This document shows, piece after piece, positions 50,416 through 63,000 of a DNA stretch of 64,000 bases. Position numbers and translations under genes: made by a program. How positions within the stretch are numbered: the first letter of the stretch is position 1; every line of letters begins with the position of its first letter. The DNA comes from Monoplex corrugatus (taxonomy: Eukaryota; Mollusca; Gastropoda; Littorinimorpha; Ranellidae), in contig CM060314.1 in the NCBI GenBank assembly GCA_030674185.1, positions 20,459,587 through 20,523,586 on the forward strand. Direction: 5' to 3'. The notes beneath the pieces are model-generated. The model was not told the origin of the DNA. It made no database searches and saw nothing but the letters and a program-made list of their open reading frames with translations.

Positions 50416-50523
50416 ACGCACACACACAAACACACACACAACACACATGCACACACACACACACACACACAGACACACACACACACAGAAAAACATACAT
50501 ACATACACACACAGATGCGTGCG

Positions 50524-50615
<92 letters not shown>

Positions 50616-50750
50616 ACACGCACACACACACACACTCACACAACACAAACACACACACAAACACACACACACACACAAGCACACACATATGCACACACAC
50701 AAACACACATACACACACACACACACAAACAAACACAAACACACACAAAC

Positions 50751-50797
<47 letters not shown>

Positions 50798-50804
50798 CAC
50801 ACAT
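50416..50804. repeat. CA microsatellite field
   Basis: Nearly 390 bp of (CA)n with AA and GC interruptions ends about 13 bp from the donor of the damaged exon. Confidence 0.97.
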
Positions 50805-50817
50805 GCTCAAGCCTCAC

Positions 50818-50956
50818 CTTTCTGTGAGCGTGACTGCAGCTGTGTCAGATTCGGTAGTAGTCACGGATCAACTTGTATCTTTGCAACCTTGTAGCACATT
50901 TTCTGGCCTCTTTCCAGCTCTGGAGCTGCACCATTGTCCCCACTTACTTTGTTGCA
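50818..50956 (-). CDS. FCHSD2: FCHSD exon with indels: F-BAR EARK segment
   Basis: Acceptor ctgtcag and donor GTGAGG delimit 139 bp. The phase-0 frame begins CNKVSGDNGAAPELE and another frame continues EARKCATRLQRYKLIRDYYR; together they match the family's LNKEARKWATRVARE region. All three frames contain a stop across the exon, so at least two indels separate it from a working copy, including one near the GAAAG run. The flanking repeats (50,957-51,575) are also ragged. A sequencing or consensus error is more likely than a pseudogene because neighbouring exons are clean, but this is inference. Confidence 0.75.
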
Positions 50957-51575
50957 CTGACAGACACACAACACAGTTAAATGACACACAACACAGGTTT
51001 AAAATGACACACACAACACAGGTTTATGAAATGACACCATAACAGAAGTTAAATGACACACAACACAAGGTTTATGAAATGACACACACAACACATGTTA
51101 AAATGACATACACAGCACAAGGTTTAAAATGACAACATCACAAGGTTTATGAAATACACACACACACATGTTAAAATGACATACACAGCACAAGGTTAAA
51201 TGACACCAACACAAGATTATGAATGACACACACACATTGGTTAAAATGACTACACGGCACAGGTTTAAACGACACACAACACAAGTTTATGAAATGACAC
51301 ACACAACACATGTTAAAATGACATACACGCACAAGCTTAAAATGACACACATCACAAGGTTTTATGAAATACACTCAACACAGGTTTAAAATGACACAAC
51401 ACAAGATTTAAAATGACACACAACACAAGGTTTAAAATGACACACAACATAAGGATAAAATGACACTCAACACAAGGTTTAAAATGACACACAACACAAG
51501 ATTAATGACATACACACAGGGTTTAAAATGACACACAACACAGTTAAAAGACACACACACAAGGTTAAAGTGCAC
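50957..51575. repeat. ~24-bp tandem array, ragged
   Basis: The unit is ATGACACACAACACAAGGTT plus TAAA, with frequent single-base losses and half units. The irregularity suggests low consensus quality as well as true divergence. It starts at the acceptor of the damaged exon. Confidence 0.9.
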
Positions 51576-51584
51576 CAATCACAA

Positions 51585-51792
51585 AACCGTTTCTTCTTCT
51601 GCCTTACTGGGCTACAACTCCCCTGTGTATCCATGTGTATGTGTATATATAAATATAGTATATATATATCTATATATATATATATATAATATATATATAA
51701 TAAAAATATATGTGTATATATAATATATAATATATATAATATATAATATATATATTATATATACAGAGAGAGAGACAGACAGAGACATAGAC

Positions 51793-51850
<58 letters not shown>

Positions 51851-52085
51851 GTTTACTTTTCATCTTGGCACCCACCTTAGGTGATTTGGCCCACGGGGAT
51901 AACCATCCCTGGGAAGTAAGGGAAGAGGGACCTATATAATCCTATACTGACATCACTAGAATGACAATGAGTTAAGATGGACAGTGAGAAGGCCATTTTT
52001 AATGCAGTGTATCCTGGGATTCGAACCCACAGCCATTACCATGTGAATCCGATGCTCAACCAAATGAGCTCCTGATGCAGCATAT
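51585..52085 (-). mobile_element. tRNA-derived SINE with internal AT and AG microsatellites
   Basis: The minus strand begins CATCAGGAGCTCATTTGGTT, with box A AGCTCATTTGGTTGAGC and box B GGGTTCGAATCCCAGG. The far end (CTTCTGCCTTACTGGGCTAC on the plus strand) resembles 59,728-59,770. The two microsatellites at 51,640-51,845 lie inside it. Confidence 0.55.
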
Positions 52086-52088
52086 ATC

Positions 52089-52090
<2 letters not shown>

Positions 52091-52152
<62 letters not shown>

Positions 52153-52159
52153 CACACAC

Positions 52160-52214
<55 letters not shown>

Positions 52215-52242
52215 ATATCATATACATACATATATACATACA

Positions 52243-52274
<32 letters not shown>

Positions 52275-52335
52275 GATACAGATATAGATATAGATATACA
52301 TATATATAGATATAGATATAGAGATACATACTTAT
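52091..52335. repeat. CA, TA and TACA/TAGA tracts
   Basis: (CA)n 52,091-52,161, (TA)n to about 52,210, then (CATA)n and (TATAGA)n. Confidence 0.97.
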
Positions 52336-52469
52336 ATATGGAAGTAACACTGAATTTGAATCAACATTCACCTGTGCTGCTGTAATATGTCAATGCAATA
52401 TGAAAAACATAATCTCATAGTCAAAGATTGGAGATTGGAGTTTGTTCAAATGATTATCGCACCTGGAAA

Positions 52470-52800
52470 ATTACATATGTGCCCATCAAATTCTGCCAGC
52501 AATTATTTGGCATGGCAGAATCCTTGATCCTGCGCAAAACACTACGCACACTGGTAGGGGGTGGAAGAACATTTACTGGACATTTTATAAGAGAAAGAAA
52601 AATTAGAGCACCTAGTCACAACAGGAACGCTGGAGGGAAAAGAGTGCCAGGTAGACCCAGAGAGAAAATATTGGATGGACTTGCAGAGTAGGTGAGAAAA
52701 GAGAAGGTGGGAGATGTACTTGCAGTGACATGGGCCACATTCATATGGAGGGCCATGATTGCCAAAGCCATGTGGCAGGGCACATGATGATGATGAGTGA
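52470..52800 (+). mobile_element. RTE-like LINE 3' end fragment
   Basis: The fragment reads KRVPGRPREKILDGLAE, a TAG, then VGDVLAVTWATFIWRAMIAK, AMWQGT and TGA running into TGATGATGATGAG. It shares more than 80% of bases by eye with 42,425-42,662 and extends further 5'. It is a truncated, mutated copy with no intact ORF. Confidence 0.8.
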
Positions 52801-52804
52801 ATGG

Positions 52805-52970
52805 AAGTTTGGGGGAACAGAATCTATGAAACGCTAAGCTGATATGACCAGAATGATTGGAGCACCAAGAACAGTTCAGTATTTATGTTGCAGGCTGAGG
52901 CTGAACTCGAGACATCAGATCCAGAGTCCACAAAGCCATCAACTGAGCCAGTCAATCTCCAAATGTAAGT
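52805..52970 (-). mobile_element. SINE-A, tRNA head with clear box A and box B
   Basis: On the minus strand GACTGGCTCAGTTGATGGC (box A type) and GTCTCGAGTTCAGCCTCAG (box B type) are spaced as in a tRNA. They are followed by the body motif CATTCTGGTCATATCAGCTT. Acceptor-stem pairing is absent, so it is a retroposon, not a tRNA gene. Confidence 0.7.
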
Positions 52971-53060
52971 CAATTATAAGTCAGATATGTTTTTGAATTG
53001 CTGATAACACTTTGATACTCTTGCCAAAACACATGTGTATACCAGCGCACAAGTACATTT

Positions 53061-53063
<3 letters not shown>

Positions 53064-53151
<88 letters not shown>
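53064..53151. repeat. CA microsatellite touching a donor site
   Basis: (CA)n of ~87 bp ends three bases from the exon at 53,155-53,250. Confidence 0.97.
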
Positions 53152-53153
<2 letters not shown>

Positions 53154-53154
53154 C

Positions 53155-53250
53155 CTCATCATTATGACAGGGATCAAAGTGGTATTGTACCAAGTTGGTA
53201 AACACCTGGTTTTGGAACAGGTAACACTGCAGACTAAACTGTCGTGAGAT
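53155..53250 (-). CDS. FCHSD2: FCHSD exon: F-BAR segment before the EARKWA motif
   Basis: The exon has 32 codons in phase 0/0, with acceptor gttacag and donor GTTAGT. The residues FSLQCYLFQNQVFTNLVQYH then FDPCHNDE match the family pattern NLQLFLQENAVFHKPQPFQF then QPCDSD. The donor runs straight into an 85-bp GT repeat (minus-strand sense), so the 5' splice site is formed at the edge of a microsatellite. Confidence 0.9.
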
Positions 53251-53396
53251 CTGTAACACATAAACCATCAAATTATCACAAAATTTGTACTATTAACAAA
53301 AATTCAAACTTCTACATAAATTCAACGCTCATTTACAAACAGGTCAGTATACACACATAATACATACACACATACAAGCATACACATATATACTTC

Positions 53397-53399
53397 TCT

Positions 53400-53438
<39 letters not shown>

Positions 53439-53483
53439 CACACACACACACACACAACACATACACACACACACACACACACA
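53397..53483. repeat. CT and CA microsatellites
   Basis: (CT)n then (CA)n end five bases from the donor of the exon at 53,488-53,610. Confidence 0.97.
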
Positions 53484-53487
53484 TGAC

Positions 53488-53610
53488 CTTGACAGCCTCT
53501 TCAGTGATGGTGGCAAAGGTGGTGGCCTCCATCTTAGAGATGTCGGCTGCTGTAGAGCTGGCCAGTGTCAGGTACTCCTGGATTCTCTCGTATATATCAC
53601 AGTCTAACAT
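53488..53610 (-). CDS. FCHSD2: FCHSD exon: F-BAR helix segment
   Basis: The exon has 41 codons in phase 0/0, with acceptor tacag and donor GTCATG. It starts MLDCDIYERIQEYL, matching the ALDGNVYDHLKDYL type segment that follows DLVNIMK in FCHSD2. The initial Met is an internal residue, not a start codon. A CT/AC microsatellite starts a few bases past its donor. Confidence 0.9.
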
Positions 53611-54244
53611 CTGTATGAATGGAAACAGTGCTGTTTAAAGACTCTTATTACTGTGACTGTTATTTTTGTTTAAAGCCCAGCTGACTGAGTAGAGCAATAT
53701 CAGGGCTACAACTTGTTTCAAAACATATACAATACTTCAACATGAAAGAATAACAATAAGTACACATATCAATGCACATAATCTAAGAAGATGCCCCCGG
53801 CATTGACCATTCAGTCCAATTTATCACACAGAGATTTTAAAAACATGACCAAATACAATTTTAATCATAATTAAGGACACTAAAGCATATATATAAAAAA
53901 AAAACAGGCCTAAACTACCTAAAATTGCTTCCACACATCTCATTTTCCTAGAGCCAAAAATGCATTTAATACATGTACTCAATTATCAATCCTATGAAAA
54001 AGTATGCAAGACTTTATTGAACACATACAGGAGAATGGACCAGCAAGGCAGAAGATGACAGGAAGAAATGACAGAAAGGAAAGGAATAAGGCAGAAACAA
54101 AAGTTTCTGAGCTAACTGCAGACCGTCAGCCTCCTCTCCTTGTGATACCTCCCAGTAAAACCAGACAGAAAAGGTTAAATTAAGTAAATCTGTGAACAAC
54201 CAGAATATTGTCTGGAAGACACAGTACACAGGTACATGTGGTGT

Positions 54245-54465
54245 GGTAGCCTAGTTGTTAAAAAATATGCTTATGAAGTCAGAGGTCCTGCTCTGCACAC
54301 CATTGTGAGAGTGGTGGGTTAGCTGGTTCAGGTTATACACAGTGGATTCAGACTTTTCTGTCTCGAGTTCAGTCCCAACCCACAACATATAAACTTACTT
54401 GTTCACTGTCCATCTCAGTGCTGTAATGATTATGGTGATATTAGTTTAGTGTTTCATGCTTAATT
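54245..54465 (+). mobile_element. SINE-A, head and short body
   Basis: GGTTAGCTGGTTCAGGTTAT (box A type) and TCTCGAGTTCAGTCCCAACC (box B type) are followed by TTGTTCACTGTCCATCTCAG and ATTATGGTGATATTAGTTTA. Confidence 0.65.
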
Positions 54466-54517
54466 TTTGTTTGTTTGTTTACAAATTGTCATAACTGGTC
54501 ATACTGTGTTTTAAACA

Positions 54518-54806
54518 ATTTGTTTTCTTATTGACTATTCTTACACTTTTACGATCTGAATTTAGAGCCCAAATGCAGACACAGAAAGATTTACACACAG
54601 AAACAGACAAACACAAGAGACACAAACACATACAGAAACAGACACACAGACAGACTAAAGAACCATTTGTTTTCTTATTGACTATTCTCAAACTTTTACA
54701 ATCTGAATTTAGCCCAAATACAGACACAGAAAGGCTTACACACAGAAACAGACAGACAAACACAGAGACACAAACACACACAGAAACAGACATATAGACA
54801 GACTAA
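54518..54806. repeat. two-copy tandem repeat of ~145 bp
   Basis: TTTGTTTTCTTATTGACTAT starts both copies, followed by TTTTACGATCTGAATTTAG or TTTTACAATCTGAATTTAG and an AGACACACAGA-rich stretch. It ends about 25 bp from the donor of the F-BAR exon at 54,831-54,959. Confidence 0.9.
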
Positions 54807-54830
54807 AACCATCCAGATCATCTCGCTGAC

Positions 54831-54959
54831 CTTCATCAGCTCAGGAAGGTCTGTGCTGTAGAATCGGATCTGATGAGCATTGGAAGCGGCCATGGCCAGC
54901 AGGTATTCGTTGCGCGCTGCTGTCGACCTGACATCACACGTCTCCTTCCGACTCCGCAA
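54831..54959 (-). CDS. FCHSD2: FCHSD exon: F-BAR core segment
   Basis: The exon has 43 codons in phase 0/0, with acceptor ctgccag and donor GTCAGC. It contains ARNEYLLAMAASNAHQIRFY and then STDLPELMK, the most conserved F-BAR stretch of the FCHSD family (family pattern: ARN-D/E-YLL, ANAHQ, YYQTDL). This part forms the long helices of the crescent dimer that binds curved membrane. A two-copy repeat of about 145 bp (54,518-54,806) lies just beyond its donor. Confidence 0.93.
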
Positions 54960-55142
54960 CTGGCAGACAACAATAACAACCATGATTGCAAGAAGTATGG
55001 TGGAGGGAGATATTAATATCTGTTCACAAGATTGTAAAACTGTCCCCACACAAAGACTGCTTCCGTACTTTGCCATTTAATTAATATAGATACATAAATT
55101 ATCATCTTGCAGGTCATAATTTTGCTGGCTCATCAGCAAGGC

Positions 55143-55335
55143 TTAACTCTTTGACTACCACACCCCATCCACCAACTACAAAATCTTAACCCTTTGATTC
55201 ACTCACCCTATCCACCAGTTTCCTGTAGGAAGCTGGTGGATAGGGTGAGGGAATCAAAGGGTTAAGTTTTTGCTTTGCTGACATGGCTGACAATGCAGGA
55301 TGCTGGTGGACAGGGTAGGGGAGTCAAAAGGGTTG
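55143..55335 (+). mobile_element. nested palindromic MITE (TTAACCC family)
   Basis: Outer left CTTAACTCTTTGACTACCAC. The inner palindrome runs from TTAACCCTTTGATTCACTC to GAGGGAATCAAAGGGTTAA; both inner arms share the same derived base pair (GATTC/GAATC), a compensatory-looking match. The right outer end is AGTCAAAAGGGTTGAGTTAA. Confidence 0.85.
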
Positions 55336-55577
55336 AGTTAAACCGTCTCAAGAGACTTTTGTCCAGTTGAGGATACTGAGACCTTATCAATTTCAACTGT
55401 GTTGTGAAAACAGTCCATGTCAAAAGTGTGCTCGTTGCACATCACACAGTAACTGATCATCACCAAATTTTACATATGATGATCATAGTAATCAAATCAA
55501 AAAACAGGTATCAGAACCACTCATTCCATAAAAGACAAACAAAAATAAAGGTATCAATCATTAGATAAATGCAAATC

Positions 55578-56468
<891 letters not shown>

Positions 56469-56475
56469 CATATAT

Positions 56476-56540
<65 letters not shown>

Positions 56541-56544
56541 TATG

Positions 56545-56577
<33 letters not shown>

Positions 56578-56642
56578 ATGTATATACATATATACACATA
56601 CATATATAATATATATATATACATATACATATATATATATAT
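56469..56642. repeat. TA-rich microsatellite
   Basis: (TA)n with CA and TATG interruptions, on the downstream side of the exon at 56,698-56,761. Confidence 0.95.
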
Positions 56643-56697
56643 GTTCTATTTCATGCATGCATGTTCTTGAAAAAGCATGACCAGACAAAGGACTGAC

Positions 56698-56761
56698 CTT
56701 GGTGCATGTTTTCTGAAGACCAGACATTGACTGAAACAGACCTGTGGATTTTCTCTTGATT
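56698..56761 (-). CDS. FCHSD2: FCHSD exon: F-BAR helix segment
   Basis: This is the most upstream exon that could be placed. An acceptor (ctgtttcag) precedes it and GTCAGT follows. It holds one base of a split codon plus 21 codons, including [17 protein letters not shown], which lines up with the F-BAR helix just before the ARNDYLL-type segment in FCHSD2. It ends in phase 0, as the next exon requires. The 5' neighbour exon was not found; about 170 bp of AT-rich dinucleotide repeat lies on its downstream side. Confidence 0.8.
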
Positions 56762-56805
56762 CTGAAACAGACGATATGTCAAAGTCTGTTATACACACAC
56801 TTCTT

Positions 56806-56893
56806 GTTGTTTGGTTGTTGTTGTTGTTGTTGTTATTATTATTATTGTTGCTGCTGCTACTGTTGTTGTTGTAGCTGTTGTTGTTGTTGTTCT
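56806..56893. repeat. GTT/ATT/GCT trinucleotide tract
   Basis: (GTT)n with ATT and GCTGCT steps, about 45 bp upstream of the acceptor at 56,761. Confidence 0.95.
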
Positions 56894-57122
56894 TTGCCAT
56901 CTCAGTGGCACTGACCCCACATCGTTCATTCCAACACCTCAACACACCAACAACTCCAAGTTCATTCATTCAAAGTCCCAGTGCCTGGAAGCCAATGGAA
57001 GCAAGCAATGTCATGCTGCCATATGGCCACCCACCAAAGGAGACCCTTGCAATAAAGCTGGGTCACTTCAGTGGAGTTCAGTAGTGCCTGTTCTGATCCA
57101 ATTTACTAAGGACGTTGCCTTT

Positions 57123-57285
57123 TAAACCTTTGACTCCTGTACCCTATTTACCACTGCAAAAACTTAGGAAACAGCTAGGAAACTGGTGGATAGTGTGAGA
57201 GAGTCAAAAAGCTAAGTTTTTCCTTTGCTAGCATGGCTGAGTATGCAGGATGCTGGTAGACATGATGCAAGAGTCAAAGGGTTAA
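57123..57285 (+). mobile_element. nested palindromic MITE (TTAACCC family), degraded inner element
   Basis: Outer ends TTAAACCTTTGACTCCTGT and GCAAGAGTCAAAGGGTTAA. The inner element is reduced to GAAACTGGTGGATAGTGTGA plus a fragment of the other arm. It is oriented like the copies at 16-23 kb. Confidence 0.75.
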
Positions 57286-58275
57286 GTCCCTTACTAATGA
57301 CAGTAATAGCTCTATCATGAAGCCAGACTGAGTGAGACACCCCCACCAGTAAGGAGTCTGAGTAATGAATCCCTGTTGAAAAAAAATTGCATGGACATTT
57401 TCTTCATTTTACAAAATCTGTTTCCCAATCCCTGTCATCTGCATACCAAACACAGAAGACATCTTGCATGCAGGTGGTTTTGACCTTGGTAAACATGGAG
57501 GACCTCTGACAGTGACCCAAGAAGTGGCTGTGGCACCCTGTGCTTGAACCAGATTAAAGTGAAACTGTCATTGGACAGCAACAAAATTACTCTCTTTGCT
57601 TTGTCGAAAAGTACTTCCAGAGTACAGAACCCAGTCACTGACCAGCTACTGCATAGGTTGCAGCCGTCCATAGGTTGCAGTCGTTCATTATAGTGGAAGC
57701 CTGATCTACTGAACGTGCCAAAAATACGTGGTCATCAATAAGTAGTAGCAGGTATAAGAATCGATATGGGTATGTCGTAGATCAAAAGACTGAGCTCTAT
57801 TACAAGGTCTTTGAGTAGATGTTGCTCTCTTTAACTTAGGCCTGGGTAGCATATATAAAGCACTTGCCTGTCTGCTTGCACAGGTTTGCAATGGTTCAAT
57901 AGTAGCCTGATTTAATCTTTCAATTCTTTGTGGATACAGTTTCCAGCTAACCCATCTGCAAATCGGTACCTGATCCTTTTCAGAACCGTGAAAGGTAAAG
58001 CAGCAAAGAAGAGGTGGTGGGCACCATCCTCATCATGTTAGGACAAGAAAAGGTGAGGTCTCTACCACAACATTCCCCAACAATCTGAGGATTATGAGAC
58101 AACCTTTACCTTATGTAAAGTCATATAATACTACACATGCATCAGCTTCTGTCCAGTTTTACATGGTATAATTATGGTCAACATGACACTTTCCTTGTAT
58201 TGTCTGTAACCATGAATGAGGACAATTAAAGTTCATTATGCCAAAAATAATGGCACGACTTGTGACTGAAAATAC
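57286..58275. other. no gene recognised
   Basis: Searched for the missing upstream F-BAR exons (patterns such as QKKAAIEREYAQ or QLTKIQTELQ) and found none. The SINE-like copy at 57,955-58,085 is the only recognised element. Confidence 0.5.
57955..58085 (-). mobile_element. SINE-like repeat, family with GTGGTAGAGAC body
   Basis: Inverted relative to 17,065-17,305: GGTAAAGCAGCAAAGAAGAG, GTGGGCACCATCCTCATCAT, GTGAGGTCTCTACCACAAC. Divergence is considerable. Confidence 0.5.
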
Positions 58276-58369
<94 letters not shown>

Positions 58370-58548
58370 AAGTATGCAGTGTACAGCAGAAAAAAGGAAA
58401 GAGTTTGGAGTTTGCTCAAGAGCGATGTATTGCACTCAGACAGTTCCATGTATGCAAGCCAGTTTTTAATGTTACAAGCTGGGACTGAACTCGAGATATT
58501 AGATCTCCAGTCCATGCCTCTGTCAGAGAACTATCCGATCCATCATAC

Positions 58549-58580
<32 letters not shown>

Positions 58581-58585
58581 AAAAG
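58276..58585. repeat. CT microsatellite and poly-A
   Basis: (CT)n at 58,276-58,363 and an A-rich run at 58,549-58,584. Confidence 0.95.
58425..58545 (-). mobile_element. SINE-A head fragment
   Basis: Minus strand CTGACAGAGGCATGGACTGG and ATCTCGAGTTCAGTCCCAGC match the SINE-A head. A short poly-A run follows on the plus strand. Confidence 0.55.
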
Positions 58586-58844
58586 ATGTACAACACAATA
58601 TTCAAACGTTTAGAGTATGGAGTTTGTTGGTTCACCACGCTCGGACAAACCCATACGTGCTCCACCATAACCTCACAGCAATTATCGATAGAGTCATGGG
58701 CACGTACAAAAACGCTATATTATGCTGTCAAGGTGTTGAACATGGGCGTGGGCGGGAGGGGAGAGGGGGACCAAACCAATGAAATACTGACACTACCAAA
58801 ACGCTGGGAACATTACAAAGGTAGGCAGCAATAAGGCCAGGTTT

Positions 58845-58930
58845 TTTTTTTTATGATGCGGTATAGTACTGAATTCGAGATATCAGAACTAAACTTAAAA
58901 GTCTACGGCTCCATCAAACAAGCCGGCCAG
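58845..58930 (-). mobile_element. SINE-A head fragment, degraded
   Basis: Minus strand GATGGAGCCGTAGACTTTTA and ATATCTCGAATTCAGTAC keep the head pattern with substitutions. It is preceded by a T10 run. Confidence 0.45.
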
Positions 58931-59094
58931 TCGTTTTATCGTTTGGAGCTGTGCATAAACCTGTCGGCCAGAGTTTTGTTGGCCATTGCTCAGACCATGC
59001 CAGGGCCAATAATGTCCCTCACTGCTGCGTCTGCTGATCAATAACTGTTTACTCAAAGCCTCCTTCTCCATGCTGAAACATGGCCATGTAGACG

Positions 59095-59700
<606 letters not shown>

Positions 59701-59719
59701 GAGATGTAGTTTCTTCATA

Positions 59720-60035
59720 GTCACTTGTTTCTTCTGCCTTCAGTGCCTGCAACTCCCTTGGGCACTGCAATACATACATACATACATATATATATCATAT
59801 ATATATATACCAGTAGTCTTTTACAAACAAGGTCGGAGTTTCTCTTCTTATCCTCTCGTGTAGGCAGGCCATGGCAAACGTCTAAAATTGCTTGCAGTAA
59901 AAAAGACGTTACTTGAAAGAACGAACTCTGTTTTGAGGGGTGTGCATGCCGGGTATTTCCCGGTTTCCGTGAAGCATCATTCTGGTTTATAACGGTGAGC
60001 ATGGTTTTTAACTGCTGTCTTTTATCTTTAACCGG
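59720..60035. mobile_element. degraded SINE related to 51,585-52,085
   Basis: TTCTGCCTTCAGTGCCTGCA and ACTCCCTTGGGCACTGC recall the end of the SINE at 51.6 kb. GGGGTGTGCATGCCGGGTAT follows after short CATA and TA repeats. No tRNA head remains. The LINE seems to be inserted into or next to it. Confidence 0.4.
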
Positions 60036-60049
60036 GTTGTCGTTTTTGA

Positions 60050-63000
60050 CATGGTGTTAACCCTGATTCAGGTCAGGTCGGATAGATGTATCCGCTACTG
60101 GTAACCTGGAACCCAGTACTACCTGTCACAGGGTCGAATTGCTGGCGACTAAACCAGCAACCCCACCAGTCCTCTCAGGAGGATGGTGAGGAGGGTGGCT
60201 AGAAACCCTGGTGGAAATAAATTAGATCCATCAAAGGGCGCCAGCTCTGGAGAGCTACCCGCGGCCATCTAGCTAAGGGAGTAAACCCTGACAGTAAATC
60301 CGGTGTGGGGCCCCTAAGGCGGTTGGATGGCAAACTTTGTCACTTTCCGGCAGCTCCTGCGGCCGCGTTGGCACCAAAACGTAGCAGCCCTGCTGTTCCT
60401 TTGGATCTGTCAGCGAGGTGGAGAGGGGGGACAAGTTGCATGGGCAACAGCCTGTCTTCCATATTACACTGCCCAGGCTTACATCCGTCCATTCATCCAC
60501 AAACACTCTGCACCTACGACCTGGAGAGGACACTCCAGCCTCGTTACTAACACTAGTGTCGGCACAACACGGGAAGCAACAGATACCGGTGATAAGTCAT
60601 TGCTCAACTGGCGTAGAGCTGACGCCAGGGGTTGCTTTTGACGGTGGGAGAGACCTTCGTGTCTTACTGGACAGCTACCGCCCACCTAAGCTGGGCAGCC
60701 CCCAGCCAGTTAGGTGCTGTCCCGCCACGACCTGCCTTCTTCATTGGGTGCATGAAGATTAGGAGAAAATCTGACAAGCAGGTCTTAATTACCGCACCAA
60801 ACAAAAAGAAAAATTCAAATTCAAGAAACGGATCAGGAAAAGGATCAGCAGTGAAACTGGGCTGTTGGAATGTCCGAACAATGATGCCTGGGCTCTCCCA
60901 AGATCTGCAAAACATCAGCGACGCCAGAAAAACCGCCGTCATAAACAGCGAACTAAAGAGGTTCAATGTGGACATTGCCACTCTGCAGGAAACACGGCTG
61001 GCTGACTCAGGAACACTAAAGGAAAGGGACTACACCTTCTTCTGGCAAGGAAAGAGTTCTGATGCCCCAAGAGAGCACGGAGTAGGCTTTGCAGTAAGGA
61101 ACAGCCTGCTGAACATGATTGAACCAGGCAGCGGCGGTTCAGAACGACTCTTGACTCTCCGCCTCAACACCACCGAAGGCTATGTCACTCCCATCAGCGT
61201 TTATGCCCCAACTCTGTCCGCCTCTCCAGACACCAAGGATGAGTTCTACGAAAATCTTGCATCAACCATAAGGAACATCCCCAGGACAGAACAACTTGTT
61301 CTCCTGGGCGACTTCAACGCCAGAGTGGGTGCAGACAATGACTCATGGCCCTTCTGCCTCGGTTCCTTTGGAGTGGGGAAAATGAATGAGAATGGACAGC
61401 GACTGCTTGAGTTTTGCGCCTGCCATGAACTGTGCATCGCCAACTCCTTCTTCAAGACGAAGCCTCAGCACAAAGTCTCCTGGAGGCATCCCCGCTCAAA
61501 ACATTGGCACCAACTGGATTTGATCCTAGTAAGACGTGCCACTATCAAAAACGTTCTCCACACTCGCTCTTATCACAGCGCAGACTGCGACACAGACCAC
61601 TCTCTGGTATGTTGCAAGATCAGGCTACAACCAAAGAAGTTCCACTGCTCAAAGAAACAAGGGAACCCTCGCATTGACGTCAGCAAGATGTCTCAGCCAG
61701 ATCTTGTAGAACAGTTCGCAGAGGCCTTTTAGAGAGAATATGATGCATTGCAGCCCAGAGACTCTGCCACTGAGAGATGGGAAACGCTACGAGACACCAT
61801 GCACCGCATTGCTATGGCCACCTTTGGGAAGAAAACTGTGAAATCCCACGACTGGTTTGAGGCCAAATCATCAGAGATGACCCCCACTGTTGAGGCCAAG
61901 CGTGCCGCACTCACCAAGTATAAGCGGTCACCCAGTGAGAAGAACCTGCAAATCCTCAGGGCTGCCAGAAGTAAGGTTCAGCTTAACGCCAGGCGCTGCG
62001 CAAACGAGTACTGGACAGAGCTCAGCGAAGAGATACAGAGTGCTACTGAAAGAGGCAACATCCGAGGAATGTATGATGGCATCAAGAAGGCACTGGGACC
62101 AACACAGAGCAAGATCGCCCCCCTCAAATCCTCCACTGGGGAAGTAATCAGCAATCCTAGCCAACAGATGGAAAGATGGGCGGAACACTACTCCGACCTC
62201 TACTCCACACAGAACATGGTGTCCCCCTTAGCCCTCGATGCCATCAAGTGCATGCCGGTAATGGAAGAACTTGACGCAGAGCCAACTGCGGACGAACTCA
62301 GCAAGGCCATTGATAGCCTGGCATCAGGGAAGGCACCTGGCAACGACGGAATTCCCCCAGACCTCATCAAGCACTGCAAGACTTCTCTTCTGCACCCTTT
62401 GCACGCAGTTCTCTGTCAGTGTTGGAATGAGGGTGCTGTACCACAGGACATGAGGGACGTCAAGATCGTCACCCTGTACAAAAACAAGGGCGAAAGGAGC
62501 GACTGCAACAACTACAGAGGTATCTCGCTCCTCAGCATTGTTGGCAAAGTCTATGCTCGGGTCCTCCTAATCCGCCTGCAGAAACTGGCTGAACGCGTCT
62601 ACCCGAAATCACAGTGTGGTTTTCGAGCAGAGAGATCCACGGTAGACATGGTCTTCTCCCTTCGCCAAATCCAGGAGAAGTGCAGAGAGCAGCGGATGCC
62701 CCTGTATGTGGCATTCATTGACCTCACCAAGGCCTTTGACCTAGTCAGCAGAGATGGCCTTTTCAGGGCTCTCCGAAAAATCGGCTGCCCCCCCAAACTG
62801 CACAGCTTAATTGAGTCCTTCCACTCAAACATGAAAGGGATGGTGCAGTTCAACGGAAACCTCTCCAAGCCCTTCGACGTACGCAGCGGTGTGAAACAAG
62901 GCTGCGTCCTGGCCCCAACCCTCTTTGGAATCTTCTTCGCTCTCCTCCTGAGGCATGCGTTCAGCACAGCGCAAGAAGGGATCCACCTGCGGACCAGATC

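Noticed and set aside
50291..51042. His/Thr-rich and Cys/Val-rich frames
   Set aside because: Translations of (CA)n and (GT)n. The same kind of frame appears at every CA tract in the window.
52010..52082. tRNA gene on the minus strand
   Set aside because: Box A and box B are good, but the acceptor and anticodon stems do not pair. It is the head of a SINE.
52428..52691. 87-codon plus-strand frame as a gene
   Set aside because: It is the C-terminal part of an RTE-like LINE with a stop inside.
56646..57125. Search for the missing upstream F-BAR exon here
   Set aside because: Only the 64-bp exon at 56,698-56,761 fits; the frames above it are trinucleotide repeat translations and sequence with no F-BAR similarity.
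60632..61732. Endonuclease frame as a host craniofacial development protein 2-like gene
   Set aside because: The same frame continues into a reverse transcriptase, so it is the 5' half of a LINE. The start at TTG 60,632 is also less likely than ATG 60,752.
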